DNA from: Leptospira idonii
GTDB taxonomy: Bacteria; Spirochaetota; Leptospiria; Leptospirales; Leptospiraceae
Reading direction: 5' to 3'
NCBI RefSeq assembly: GCF_004770995.1
Contig: NZ_RQHW01000065.1
Span: 62,001 to 126,000 of the forward strand
DNA: 64,000 nucleotides
Below the pieces are notes generated by a model. It made no database searches. It had not been told where the DNA came from and saw only the letters and a list, made by a program, of their open reading frames with translations. This document shows, in pieces, positions 1 to 9,414 of the stretch. Within the stretch, counting starts at the first letter, position 1; every line of letters starts with the position of its first letter. The position numbers and the translations under genes were made by a program.

Positions 1-2
1 TC

Positions 3-719
3 GAAAAGGCGAAGGAGTTCCTACAAATCGTAAAGGAAGAAAAATTCCACAGAGGGGAACAGATCATCAAAAAAGGAACCCATGGGGACCGTTTTTTCAT
101 CATCGCTTCCGGCAATGTGAGATTCGAAGGTCTATCGGGAGACCACAGCGCCGTCAAAAGATACGGAACATACGAATACTTCGGAGAAGCTTCCCTTATT
201 TTGGACACTCTCCGCCAAGCGGACGTATATGCGGAAACGGATGTGGTAGCTCTTACCATAGATAAAATGAGGTTTTTCCAGTTCATCCGAGGATCCAAAC
301 TTCACGAAAACTTCATCAAACTCAATTCTATCCGAGAGACAAATACTTGGAAAACTTTGACAGAATCCCAAACATTCCGAGGACTCACTAGTTACCAAGT
401 CACTCAATTGGAGCTGATCTTAAAATTCGAAACGGTCAAATCGGAAGAAGTTCTGATCGAAGAAGGCCGCAGTTTCGAAAAAGCGTTTATCGTTCGTTCC
501 GGAACCGTTGTGGTGATGCAAAATCACAGAACCATCCGTGAACTCGGGCCGGGAGACTTTGTAGGAGAAATCTACCCTCTGACCAAAAAGCTCCCTTCCA
601 GTTTCACATTTGTGGCCTGGCCGGGAACGGAACTCTATGTTTTGGGACAGGAAGATGCGATTCAGTACATCAAGAAAAATCCGGGTGTTTATATGAAACT
701 GAACACTGTTTATAATTGA
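3..719 (+). CDS. Cyclic nucleotide-binding domain protein, 5' truncated by window edge
   Basis: The reading frame is open from the window edge, so the gene starts upstream; the first in-frame GTG (117) lies inside a domain and is not the start. The 238 visible residues hold the end of one cNMP-binding beta-roll (FHRGEQIIKKGTHGDRFF, then the phosphate-cassette-like region) and a second complete one, residues about 125-230, with the typical LGPGDFVGEIYPL turn. Tandem cNMP domains of this kind act as cytoplasmic ligand sensors, often in spirochaete regulators or kinase-associated proteins. No output domain follows the second roll, so any effector domain would have to be N-terminal and off-window. 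Ligand (cAMP, cGMP or none) cannot be read from the sequence. Confidence 0.8.
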   Translation, partial: EKAKEFLQIVKEEKFHRGEQIIKKGTHGDRFFIIASGNVRFEGLSGDHSAVKRYGTYEYFGEASLILDTLRQADVYAETDVVALTIDKMRFFQFIRGSKLHENFIKLNSIRETNTWKTLTESQTFRGLTSYQVTQLELILKFETVKSEEVLIEEGRSFEKAFIVRSGTVVVMQNHRTIRELGPGDFVGEIYPLTKKLPSSFTFVAWPGTELYVLGQEDAIQYIKKNPGVYMKLNTVYN

Positions 720-744
720 CCTAATTTCGCCATTCTTTTACCAT
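716..744 (+). promoter_or_regulatory. Sigma-70-like promoter of the acyl-CoA dehydrogenase gene
   Basis: TTGACC at 716-721 and TACCAT at 739-744 are separated by 17 nt. The -35 overlaps the stop codon of the preceding gene. A strong AAGGAG ribosome binding site follows at 754-759, 8 nt before the ATG at 768. Inferred from pattern only. Confidence 0.4.
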
Positions 745-767
745 CTACATGCAAAGGAGTCACTTGC

Positions 768-1898
768 ATGGATCGCATCCTGCCTTTTACCGAAGAACAC
801 CACCAATTCCGAGAGATGGCTCGGAAATTTTTCGAAACTGAAGTCAAACCCAATCATGAAGAATGGGAAAAAAAACACATAGTACCCAAAGAAGTTTGGA
901 GAAAGGCGGGAGAATACGGATTACTTTGCCCGAATGTGGATCCTGAATTCGGAGGAGCCGGAGCCGACTTTCTCTACAACGTAATCATCATAGAAGAATC
1001 TTCCCGAGTGGGAAACAGCGGTTTTTTCGTTTCTCTTCACAATGACGTCATCGCACCGTATATCTCCACTTATGCGAATGACGAACAAAAGAAAAGATGG
1101 CTTCCTAAATGCGTCACAGGAGAAAGCATTCTTGCGATCGCAATGACGGAACCAGGTGCCGGTTCTGATTTAAAATCCTTACGCACAAGCGCAGTCGATA
1201 AAGGAGACCATTATCTGGTGAACGGCCAGAAAACTTTCATCTCCAACGGTCAGTTGTCCGATTTAATCATCACTGCGGTGAAACATGAAAACGGAACCAT
1301 CTCTCTTCTTATGGTAGAAGAAGGAATGGAAGGTTTCGAAAGAGGCCGCAATCTGGATAAGATCGGTTTAAAAGCGCAAGATACCTCCGAACTTTACTAT
1401 AACGACGTTAAGGTTCCTAAAAAAAACCTCATCGGTAAAGAAGGACAAGGTTTCCGTTATCTAATGCAAAAATTGGCTCAGGAACGTTTGGTTCTTGCCT
1501 TGGCTGCAGTAGAAGCTACCCGCCTTGTGCAAACCATCACATTGCAATACATCAAAGAAAGAAAAGCGTTCGGTCAAAAGATCGGTTCTTTCCAAAATAC
1601 AAAGTTCAAAATGGCAGAGATGGCGACCGAACTGGAAATGGCGCAAGTGTTTATGGATAAAGTAATCATCGAACACATGAAAGGCGAAAATACCACTGTG
1701 GAAGCCTCTATGTGCAAATGGTACACTACTGAAATGCAAAAAAGACATACGGATGAATGCCTTCAGTTCTTCGGAGGTTACGGTTATATGATGGAGTATC
1801 CTATCGCCAGAGCTTATCTGGATGCAAGGATCCAAACCATTTATGCAGGAACCACTGAGATCATGAAAGAGATCATAGGAAGAGGACTCGGTTTATAA
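768..1898 (+). CDS. Acyl-CoA dehydrogenase (long-chain/isovaleryl-type active site)
   Basis: A 376-residue FAD flavoprotein that would oxidise acyl-CoA to trans-2-enoyl-CoA in beta-oxidation or branched-chain catabolism, passing electrons to ETF. Domains run in the usual order: N-terminal helices (about 6-117), beta domain with the AMTEPGAGSD FAD/substrate signature, C-terminal helical bundle with QFFGGYGYMMEYP and YAGTTEIMKEIIGRG. In medium- and short-chain enzymes the catalytic base is the Glu of YEGT near the C-terminus; here that position is Ala, while Glu239 in AQERL fits the alternative base position of long-chain and isovaleryl-CoA dehydrogenases. Exact chain length is not deducible. 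Start is fixed by the AAGGAG site 8 nt upstream. Confidence 0.92.
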   Translation: MDRILPFTEEHHQFREMARKFFETEVKPNHEEWEKKHIVPKEVWRKAGEYGLLCPNVDPEFGGAGADFLYNVIIIEESSRVGNSGFFVSLHNDVIAPYISTYANDEQKKRWLPKCVTGESILAIAMTEPGAGSDLKSLRTSAVDKGDHYLVNGQKTFISNGQLSDLIITAVKHENGTISLLMVEEGMEGFERGRNLDKIGLKAQDTSELYYNDVKVPKKNLIGKEGQGFRYLMQKLAQERLVLALAAVEATRLVQTITLQYIKERKAFGQKIGSFQNTKFKMAEMATELEMAQVFMDKVIIEHMKGENTTVEASMCKWYTTEMQKRHTDECLQFFGGYGYMMEYPIARAYLDARIQTIYAGTTEIMKEIIGRGLGL

Positions 1899-1963
1899 TC
1901 TTTCTTCTTTCATAAGAGAAAGATCCTAAGAAAAAACTTTTCCAAAACGACATTTCAAAAAAC

Positions 1964-1995
1964 ACACAGGCGGACGGATCTTCCGGCGCCTGTGT
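1964..1995 (-). terminator. Rho-independent terminator of thiC
   Basis: A 9-bp perfect stem (ACACAGGCG / CGCCTGTGT) around a 14-nt loop that can fold further. Read on the minus strand it is followed by GTTTTTTG, which places it as the terminator of thiC, ending 34 nt after its stop codon. On the plus strand no T-run follows, so it is at best a weak stop for the acyl-CoA dehydrogenase. Confidence 0.7.
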
Positions 1996-2029
1996 AATCA
2001 AACAAACTGCTAAAATTTTTTCCTTCTTT

Positions 2030-3604
<1,575 letters not shown>

Positions 3605-3635
3605 CTAAATAGACGGATCTATAGCGTGTTTTTTC

Positions 3636-3713
3636 CCGTTTCCCTTCGCAAGCATTACCCAGATCAGGTTCCTGGGGACTCTCTCAGAGCAAATACATGC
3701 CCACCCCCAACGG
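3636..3713 (-). ncRNA. TPP riboswitch (THI element) upstream of thiC
   Basis: On the minus strand the conserved THI-box core reads CTGAGA, then ACCTGATCTGGGTAATGC, then GCGAAGGGAAA. The outer P1 stem pairs CCGTT (3713-3709) with AACGG (3640-3636). The aptamer lies 115 nt before the thiC ATG. No clear intrinsic terminator is visible between it and the start codon, which favours control at translation or by an alternative fold. The aptamer assignment is firm; the mechanism is inferred. Confidence 0.95.
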
Positions 3714-3722
3714 TTCAGATTC

Positions 3723-3751
3723 AGTTTATGATTTTAGATAGAAATTGACAA
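3723..3751 (-). promoter_or_regulatory. Sigma-70-like promoter of the thiC riboswitch transcript
   Basis: Minus-strand TTGTCA (3751-3746) and TAAACT (3728-3723) with a 17-nt spacer. Transcription would begin about 3716, a few bases before the aptamer's P1 stem, as expected for a riboswitch leader. Confidence 0.5.
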
Positions 3752-3800
3752 CGAAGAAATCTATGTCGCTTTCGAACCGGTAAAGAAAAGATAGGGAAGA

Positions 3801-4175
3801 TTAAGTAAGAACCCTGCCGATTCTTTCCATTCTGCGGACATATACATTCAGATCTTGTTTTCCTTTGGGACCCATTTCCGTAAACTGCACCCCGTAGATT
3901 CCGAATTCTTTCGACTTTTTACCGATTTGTTTGATCACTCCTCTGGCGCGAAAGTCAGCAAGATCTCCTGGCAAAGCCACAATGATTTCGATTTTTTCGT
4001 TCAGATCCCACTCGTCGAAATGGTTGGGAGCTACGATCCCGATTCCTCCCAAACTGATATCCCTTGCATAGAGAACATCTAAAAGCAAAGTACCCATCAA
4101 ATGGACTTCTACAGGATCTTTTTCTTCAGGAATGACCCTTGTGAATTTTCTTTTTTCTGGAATGTTTTGAGGCAT
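3801..4175 (-). CDS. PilZ domain protein, probable c-di-GMP receptor
   Basis: A 124-residue protein consisting of one PilZ domain. Both c-di-GMP-binding signatures are intact: RxxxR as R9-KFT-R13 and DxSxxG as D39-ISLG-G44. Family members bind c-di-GMP and control motility, adhesion or exopolysaccharide by contacting a partner; nothing here shows which. No signal peptide or membrane segment, so it should be cytoplasmic. It is monocistronic, between the thiC riboswitch and a divergent exported-protein gene. Confidence 0.9.
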   Translation of the reverse strand: MPQNIPEKRKFTRVIPEEKDPVEVHLMGTLLLDVLYARDISLGGIGIVAPNHFDEWDLNEKIEIIVALPGDLADFRARGVIKQIGKKSKEFGIYGVQFTEMGPKGKQDLNVYVRRMERIGRVLT

Positions 4176-4312
4176 AAACTAGGAAACAGAAAGGATTCTG
4201 ATTTCGGGAATTCAGATGGCAAGCACAAATAAAAACAGGGTTCTTTTCCCTTAAGAAAGCATAGACGAGTCACCGATATATGATATGATGCTTGTCTCGG
4301 GCAATTAGAAAG

Positions 4313-5470
4313 ATGAAAGGCTCTATTTTTAAACTTATAATCGCCTCCGCCGCTTTCGGTTTCTATTCCCTGCCGATCCAAGCGAAAGTGACTTGTACAG
4401 GGGAAGCCTGTACGATTCTGCCCACTGCCATTCAATCCCAATTGAACCAAGTAGACCAAGCCTTACAAGCGCAGTATACGGATAAAGTTTTGTCCACAAT
4501 GGCAGAATCCGCTGTGATCACCAACATCAACTCCAGTTTGATGGGCCCAGGAATCGTAAACCGATTCCAAGTGGGAGGGGGGCTTGCAGTCGCAGGTCAA
4601 AAAAAAGAAGATATCAACGTAGCCTATCAATCCTTAAACTTTCAAAAACTTCCCAATGTAGGAGCATCACTTTCACCTAACTTAGTCGTTGCGGTAAACT
4701 TGGGATGGTTGTTGGGAGACGGCCCTTCCGATACGGAACAAGATCTAAAAACGTTTATGCATAGGTTCAATCTGTATCTGCACGGATTCAAATTCAATTT
4801 TGCGCAAGGCGATGTTCAGAAAGCCATCGAATCGCAAAACAAAAACGTGCAATTGGGAGGAGACATCACTTCCGGCGGATTCACATTACGATTCCATATC
4901 TTTGATAGTTATTCCGACGGACTTGGAATTTTCGAATTCGCAGGAATCTCTTTAGGAATGGGAATGCATTACCAACGCCAGGTGATCAACGTCACTTATG
5001 ACGATGCCAAAACCCAATCGGTCACTTTAGGTCCTGCAGTAGGAACCTGGGGCGGAGCCACTACATTCAATTACAACAGCACCATCACAAGCATTCCTTT
5101 GGACGTAAGAACCGGCTTTAGAATGTTTTATTTTCTCACCTTCTTTGCCGGAGGGGGAACCTCGATTAACTTTGGTTCTACGAATTTAAAATTGGAACGA
5201 TCCGGACCTCTCGCCATCGCATTGGATTCAGGTGCCATCGCATCCAGTTTGCCTGCGGAAGTGCAGGCATTGATCCCTGCTTCTACTTTGGGACAAACAA
5301 AAACAGGAACTCTTTCGATGGATCTCAGCGGATCGGCACAGACTCCCAATTCCACCAACTTTTTAGTGGCTGGTATCGAACTAAACATACTCATTTCCAA
5401 AATCACCGTAGAAGCGATTGTTGCCCAAAAAGTACAATCCGTAATGGTTGGCGCTAAAATCGCCTTCTAA
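4313..5470 (+). CDS. Exported hypothetical protein, probable outer-membrane beta-barrel
   Basis: 385 residues, not assigned to a named family. Starts with a Sec signal peptide (MKGSIFKLIIASAAFGFYS, cleavage near IQA-K), then a segment with two cysteines (CTGEACTIL), and continues as alternating hydrophobic and polar short strands rich in Gly, Asn and Thr, ending in VMVGAKIAF. A terminal aromatic residue after alternating hydrophobics is the usual signal for outer-membrane barrel insertion. A TTG at 4292 would add seven residues ahead of the signal peptide; the ATG at 4313 is preferred. It may be one of the Leptospira surface proteins, but that cannot be confirmed from sequence alone. Confidence 0.75.
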   Translation: MKGSIFKLIIASAAFGFYSLPIQAKVTCTGEACTILPTAIQSQLNQVDQALQAQYTDKVLSTMAESAVITNINSSLMGPGIVNRFQVGGGLAVAGQKKEDINVAYQSLNFQKLPNVGASLSPNLVVAVNLGWLLGDGPSDTEQDLKTFMHRFNLYLHGFKFNFAQGDVQKAIESQNKNVQLGGDITSGGFTLRFHIFDSYSDGLGIFEFAGISLGMGMHYQRQVINVTYDDAKTQSVTLGPAVGTWGGATTFNYNSTITSIPLDVRTGFRMFYFLTFFAGGGTSINFGSTNLKLERSGPLAIALDSGAIASSLPAEVQALIPASTLGQTKTGTLSMDLSGSAQTPNSTNFLVAGIELNILISKITVEAIVAQKVQSVMVGAKIAF

Positions 5471-5607
5471 TTCTATTTTTTCCCGGATTCTCTCTGATTG
5501 GTATCCTTCTTGCATCCTTGTAAGAAAAAGAATCAAACCGTCTATTTCTGAAGAATCGTTAAGGCACTTGCCCATTTTTTAGGCAGTTTGATAGAGAGAG
5601 GTACACC

Positions 5608-6234
5608 ATGACCGTTTCTACTATGAGTGAAACAAAAAAGCCTATCCTGCATGTTTCTTGTGTTCCTAGAAAAGACACAACGCTTCTCAAAATTTCGCTC
5701 TCTCAAGACGATTTGGGAATTTTATTTCGAGTTACTTCCGTACTCTACAACCACGGCTGGGATATCTTAGAAGCTGTTGCAGAAACCTCTCATGAAGGCC
5801 ATGTGCAGGATCTTTTCGTGATCCGCAGTTGGATCGGGGGGGAAATGTCAGAAACGCTTCTTTCCCAAATCAGAAGAGATCTTTATTCCATGTTTTACGA
5901 AGGAAAATCCGTAGAGGAGTATCTGAGAGAAAACGGGAAAGGAGATGTTTTAGCCCGCAAAGTGAGAGATCCGGAAGCTTCTTTGAAACTATACAATCCG
6001 ATTTCTTCCGACTTTACTGTAATGGATTTGAGAATGAAAGATACTACCGGAATTTTATTTCAAATTACGGAAGCATTGTTTCATTTGGGGATCGATATCA
6101 TCAGTTTTACTGCAAACAGTTCGGACGGAAAAATCAGAGACAGTTTTTTACTCAGAACCTCTCTCACTGGAGAGAAGTTAGACGAAAAAACCTTGTTTCC
6201 TTTGCTTCGTTCCCGATTGGAAAGTTTCCTATAA
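5608..6234 (+). CDS. Tandem ACT-domain protein (GlnD C-terminus-like)
   Basis: 208 residues with two ACT modules: about 22-95 (LLKISLSQDDLGILFRVTSV) and about 130-205 (FTVMDLRMKDTTGILFQITE). The D.GILF.IT pattern and the following HG-WDI / LGIDI turn match the C-terminal ACT pair of GlnD-type uridylyltransferases, which bind glutamine, but the nucleotidyltransferase and HD domains are absent. A free-standing amino-acid sensor is the likeliest role; ligand and partner are unknown. GAGAGG sits 6-8 nt before the ATG. The stop codon overlaps by 6 nt with the convergent MFS gene, inside an inverted repeat. Confidence 0.8.
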   Translation: MTVSTMSETKKPILHVSCVPRKDTTLLKISLSQDDLGILFRVTSVLYNHGWDILEAVAETSHEGHVQDLFVIRSWIGGEMSETLLSQIRRDLYSMFYEGKSVEEYLRENGKGDVLARKVRDPEASLKLYNPISSDFTVMDLRMKDTTGILFQITEALFHLGIDIISFTANSSDGKIRDSFLLRTSLTGEKLDEKTLFPLLRSRLESFL

Positions 6235-6244
6235 GGAAACTTTC
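6220..6244. terminator. Inverted repeat over the stop codons of two convergent genes
   Basis: A perfect 11-bp inverted repeat (6220-6230 and 6234-6244) with a 3-nt loop contains the stop codons of both the ACT protein (plus) and the MFS transporter (minus). No T-run follows on either strand, so it may act as a 3'-end stabiliser or a weak bidirectional terminator rather than a classic one. Confidence 0.45.
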
Positions 6245-7512
6245 TCCTGCGGTCGAATGCGATATAGTAGACCGGCAAACAAAACTAAGACGAATAAAGA
6301 GAGTCCGAAAGTTAAGATCGGGCCTCTTTGAAAATAAACCATAGCGAATAGTACAGGTGAGATCGCTCTTGCCAAAGAACCGAAACTTCTAAAAATTCCA
6401 AGCGCTCTTCCTTGATTTGTTGTTCCGCTCTCCAAAGAAGCGAAAGAAGAAAGCCCCGGATTCACTAGAGCGCTTCCGAACGCCAGAAAAAAAATGGCAA
6501 TGAATGTCCCTTGGATCCCCTCTTCCATTAAAAGAATACAAAAACCGATAGCGACGGACAAAGCTCCCAACTGAACTATTTTTTTCTCAGGAATTTTACC
6601 GGATAACCTTCTTACGATTCCACCTTGCACAAGTATGATGATACATCCGATATAAAGAAAGCTGAAGCCGATCTCTTTAGGACTGAAGTGAAACTCTTCG
6701 GAAAGATAAAAATTGATCACAAATTCGAAACCGGAAAAACTCAAAACAAAAAGAAGATTAAGTAAAGATAGTTTTACCAAGTTTTTGGAATCCAATCGAT
6801 TCAAACCGAGTATAGGATGGATCTCAGAAAACTTTTCAGTAAATGTCGCCGATTCTTTTAGAAAAACGACAATCAATAGAAGTGTAACTAGAGAAACGAT
6901 GATGGCAAAGAATGCGGATGCAGGAAATACGACTGCATTTCCTCTTAGATAAAGAGGATCCATAAAAGTCCAAAGAGAACTGATCCCTCCTAGAAGCGGT
7001 CCCATGACAAACCCTAGACCGATCCCTGCGCCCAAAAGCCCCATTCCTCCCGCTCTTGATTTTTCATCCGTATGATCCGCCATCGCAGCGGAAGCTACGG
7101 ATAAATTCCCTCCCATGATTCCGGTGATCACACGGGATAAAACGAACATCCAAAACTGTGAAGAAAAAAACCAAAGAGTATAACCGAACACACTGCCCAG
7201 AGTGGTAAACATCAATATGTGTCTTCTGCCCAGACGATCGGACATTTTGCCCCAAACGGGAGCGGATAAAAACTGCAAAAAAGAATAAACGGAACCTAGA
7301 ATACCGCCAAACAAAACCATGGTGAACTCAGACTTTCCGTCTTGTCCCAACCAAATGGCGGCGGAATGGAATGCTTCAAAAACGGGATCGTTTCCCTTAG
7401 CTAAAAAATGTTCGATGGTTTTGGGAAAAAGAGGGAAAAGAAGAGAAAAACCCATCATATCCGTGAATACGATTAGAAATAGAATCAATTTAGTTCGTTT
7501 GGAATTTTCCAT
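6229..7512 (-). CDS. MFS transporter, TetA-like drug exporter family
   Basis: 427 residues with about 12 hydrophobic segments in two halves. The loop between helices 2 and 3 carries GKMSDRLGRRHIL, the MFS motif A. The opening LFLIVFTDMMGFSLLFPLFP and overall spacing resemble the Tet/multidrug proton antiporters; substrate cannot be assigned. The frame is open to a GTG at 7551, but that lies inside a terminator hairpin of the gene upstream, so the ATG at 7512 is used even though its ribosome binding site is weak. Confidence 0.85.
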   Translation of the reverse strand: MENSKRTKLILFLIVFTDMMGFSLLFPLFPKTIEHFLAKGNDPVFEAFHSAAIWLGQDGKSEFTMVLFGGILGSVYSFLQFLSAPVWGKMSDRLGRRHILMFTTLGSVFGYTLWFFSSQFWMFVLSRVITGIMGGNLSVASAAMADHTDEKSRAGGMGLLGAGIGLGFVMGPLLGGISSLWTFMDPLYLRGNAVVFPASAFFAIIVSLVTLLLIVVFLKESATFTEKFSEIHPILGLNRLDSKNLVKLSLLNLLFVLSFSGFEFVINFYLSEEFHFSPKEIGFSFLYIGCIIILVQGGIVRRLSGKIPEKKIVQLGALSVAIGFCILLMEEGIQGTFIAIFFLAFGSALVNPGLSSFASLESGTTNQGRALGIFRSFGSLARAISPVLFAMVYFQRGPILTFGLSLFVLVLFAGLLYRIRPQEKVSL

Positions 7513-7540
7513 GTAATTTCTAAGAAATAGAGGACAAACA

Positions 7541-7566
7541 AAAAAAGCCACAGAAAACTCCGTGAC
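7541..7566 (-). terminator. Intrinsic terminator of the phasin-related gene
   Basis: On the minus strand GTCACGGA pairs with TTCTGTGGC with wobble pairs and a short loop, followed by seven T (7546-7540 region). It lies 35 nt after the stop of the phasin-related gene and separates it from the MFS gene. Confidence 0.65.
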
Positions 7567-7601
7567 TTTTCGCTAAAAATAGAAAGAAAAAGGGAAAAAC
7601 T

Positions 7602-7967
7602 TTATTTCGTTTTTACTTTTTCGATCAAAGCTTTTAACTCATCTAATGCTTGTTTTGCTTTTTCCTTCACTTGTGGAGGAAGAGCAGTGTCAAGTTGTTG
7701 ATAAATTGCTTGGTAGTTTGCCTGCAATTTAGCTACGATTTCGTCGTAACTTGCGTTGGTTTTACCGATTGCACCTTGTGCATCCGCAAGAGTTTTGCTC
7801 AGAAGGTCTCTGATTTTTTGTGACTCAGGAGATTTGTCTAATTCACCTTTAGCTTTAAGCTCATTATACACTTTTTCTAAATCAACAACAGCTGTTCTTA
7901 GTTTTTCTTCTCCGGAGCGAAACAAAGCGATTCCGGCATTCACTACGTCCATTACCAATTTTTCCAT
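7602..7967 (-). CDS. Phasin-related domain protein
   Basis: 121 residues, almost entirely amphipathic helix and coiled coil (EKLRTAVVDLEKVYNELKAKG, then QQLDTALPPQVKEKAKQALDEL). This matches small phasin-like proteins found in spirochaetes; phasins coat polyhydroxyalkanoate granules, but no PHA gene lies nearby, so a different helical-bundle role is possible. AGGA lies 7 nt before the ATG. It is a single-gene unit with its own terminator. Confidence 0.7.
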   Translation of the reverse strand: MEKLVMDVVNAGIALFRSGEEKLRTAVVDLEKVYNELKAKGELDKSPESQKIRDLLSKTLADAQGAIGKTNASYDEIVAKLQANYQAIYQQLDTALPPQVKEKAKQALDELKALIEKVKTK

Positions 7968-8130
7968 ACAACATTCCTATCGGGAGAGTCTCCCTTTCTT
8001 TTGGTTACCCAAAATTAAAGATGCCGACGGAATGTGACAATAAAAAAAAGGAATTTAAGCCGTTTGTGATAAGACATAATTCCGGATCCATTTCACGGAA
8101 TTGTTATTTCCTAAACTAACAATTGTAAGA

Positions 8131-8706
8131 TTAGCTGTTTTCGATGAGCTTTTTGATTTGGTCCCTGATTTTGGCGGCTGTTTCGTAATCTTCCGTTTTC
8201 AAGGCGTTTTCCAATGTCTCTTCCAGAATCTGTAGGTTCGATTTAGGAAGTGCTTGGATTTTTTTCTCAGGAGCAATGCTCTCTCCTTGGATTTCATCCT
8301 CTTTCATAATGATTCCCGCTTCATCCAAAACGGACTTAGCGATATAGATCGGTGCATTGGCACGAAGAGCCAATGCGATCGAATCGGAAGGACGTGCATC
8401 CAAAGTGATGATCTCTTCATCTCTGCGAAGTTGAATTTTCGCATAAAACGTACTGTCTATGATTTCTTCGATAGTGATCTTTAGAACACTGGCTCCCATA
8501 GCAGTGAGCATATAAAGCATAAGGTCGTGGGTCATGGGACGAGGAGGTTTCGTTCCGTCGATCACTGTGGTGATGGAGTGGGTTTCCAAAGGTCCGATGA
8601 AAATCGGAACCACTCGATTGTCGTCGCCTTCTTTCGGACGAAGGAACACGGCGAACCCAACATTGGTCAGGCTAATGTCAGAGATTTTCACTTCGAAAAA
8701 TTCCAT
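8131..8706 (-). CDS. Bifunctional nuclease (DUF151) with C-terminal UVR motif
   Basis: 191 residues. The first 135 form the DUF151/BFN domain: DNRVVPIFIGPLETHSI, then DARPSDSIALALRANAPIY, the core of nucleases related to plant BFN1 and the TM0160 fold. The end (TLENALKTEDYETAAKIRDQIKKLIE) is a UVR helical hairpin, as in UvrB and UvrC, probably for protein-protein contact. Known family members have DNase or RNase activity in vitro; the physiological substrate is unclear. Cytoplasmic, monocistronic, with AGGG before the ATG. Confidence 0.88.
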   Translation of the reverse strand: MEFFEVKISDISLTNVGFAVFLRPKEGDDNRVVPIFIGPLETHSITTVIDGTKPPRPMTHDLMLYMLTAMGASVLKITIEEIIDSTFYAKIQLRRDEEIITLDARPSDSIALALRANAPIYIAKSVLDEAGIIMKEDEIQGESIAPEKKIQALPKSNLQILEETLENALKTEDYETAAKIRDQIKKLIENS

Positions 8707-8737
8707 AAATCCCTTTTGCCTCTTAATAAAATATAAA

Positions 8738-8811
8738 TGGGCCCAGAAGGGCTCGAACCTTCGACCCGCAGATTATGAGTCTGCTGCTCTAACCAACTGA
8801 GCTATAGGCCC
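8738..8811 (-). tRNA. tRNA-Met (CAT anticodon)
   Basis: Minus strand folds as a complete cloverleaf: acceptor GGGCCTA/TGGGCCC with discriminator A, D-arm GCTC/GAGC, anticodon stem GCAGA/TCTGC around CTCATAA, T-arm with TTCGAGC. The first acceptor pair is G-C, so this is not the initiator. It is elongator Met; a lysidine-modified tRNA-Ile2 (also CAT at DNA level) is the alternative. CCA is not encoded. Confidence 0.95.
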
Positions 8812-8864
8812 TTTACCCATTCCAATCTTTTTAAGAAAAAGGGAGAGACAAGCAGAAAACAACT

Positions 8865-9362
8865 TCACTGGATTCCCCTTGCAGGAATAAACCTACCTTT
8901 TTCAAAAAACTCGGTTAAGTCGGATCTATCCTTTCTCCAGACCAGCCAAATCCAAATATTTCCATCTTTTCTTTCCCAAATCCATAGATTGGTTCGAAGC
9001 AGATTTTGATTTCGGATTTGATCCGCTTTGTAGACTAAAATTTTTTCCCCTTCTCCCGGAAAGGTTTCCGATTCTTTATTTTTTCCGTTCCAAAAAATTT
9101 CAGATTCCCAGGAAGGTCTGGCAAAAGAAACGGAAGAGAGAGGGATCTTTCTAATCACCAGAAAAAAAGGATCCCTTCTGGCTGGATAAACACGAACAGA
9201 GGATTCAAAACTTAGGTTTTGCACTTTGATCACAGAATCTTCAGGGAATCGAAACTCTATGCCGTTCCAGGAATAAATCGAGTCTTTTAAAATCAACTCT
9301 TCCGAAAGAATCGTTGTAAAACTAACCCCCAAATAGAGAATCAAAAGCGAAGCCCGTTTCAT
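8865..9362 (-). CDS. Secreted hypothetical protein
   Basis: 165 residues from the ATG at 9362, unknown family. An N-terminal signal peptide (MKRASLLILYLGVSFTTILS, cleavage near LSE) is followed by a compact, Trp-rich domain (W in SWNGIEF, PSWESEIFWNG, NLWIWERKDGNIWIWLVW), suggesting a periplasmic or outer-membrane-associated protein. An ATG at 9377 is also in frame but precedes the signal peptide by five residues. It is divergent from hemW: the two 5' ends lie about 50 nt apart, or share the CATG at 9360-9363 if the longer hemW start is used. Confidence 0.65.
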   Translation of the reverse strand: MKRASLLILYLGVSFTTILSEELILKDSIYSWNGIEFRFPEDSVIKVQNLSFESSVRVYPARRDPFFLVIRKIPLSSVSFARPSWESEIFWNGKNKESETFPGEGEKILVYKADQIRNQNLLRTNLWIWERKDGNIWIWLVWRKDRSDLTEFFEKGRFIPARGIQ

Positions 9363-9414
9363 GAATTCCATTTCCACACAAGTTTCCAGACCCCTGCAAG
9401 CAAGAAAAGGATAT

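Noticed and set aside
7513..7551. Longer MFS start at GTG 7551
   Set aside because: It lies inside the terminator hairpin of the phasin-related gene.
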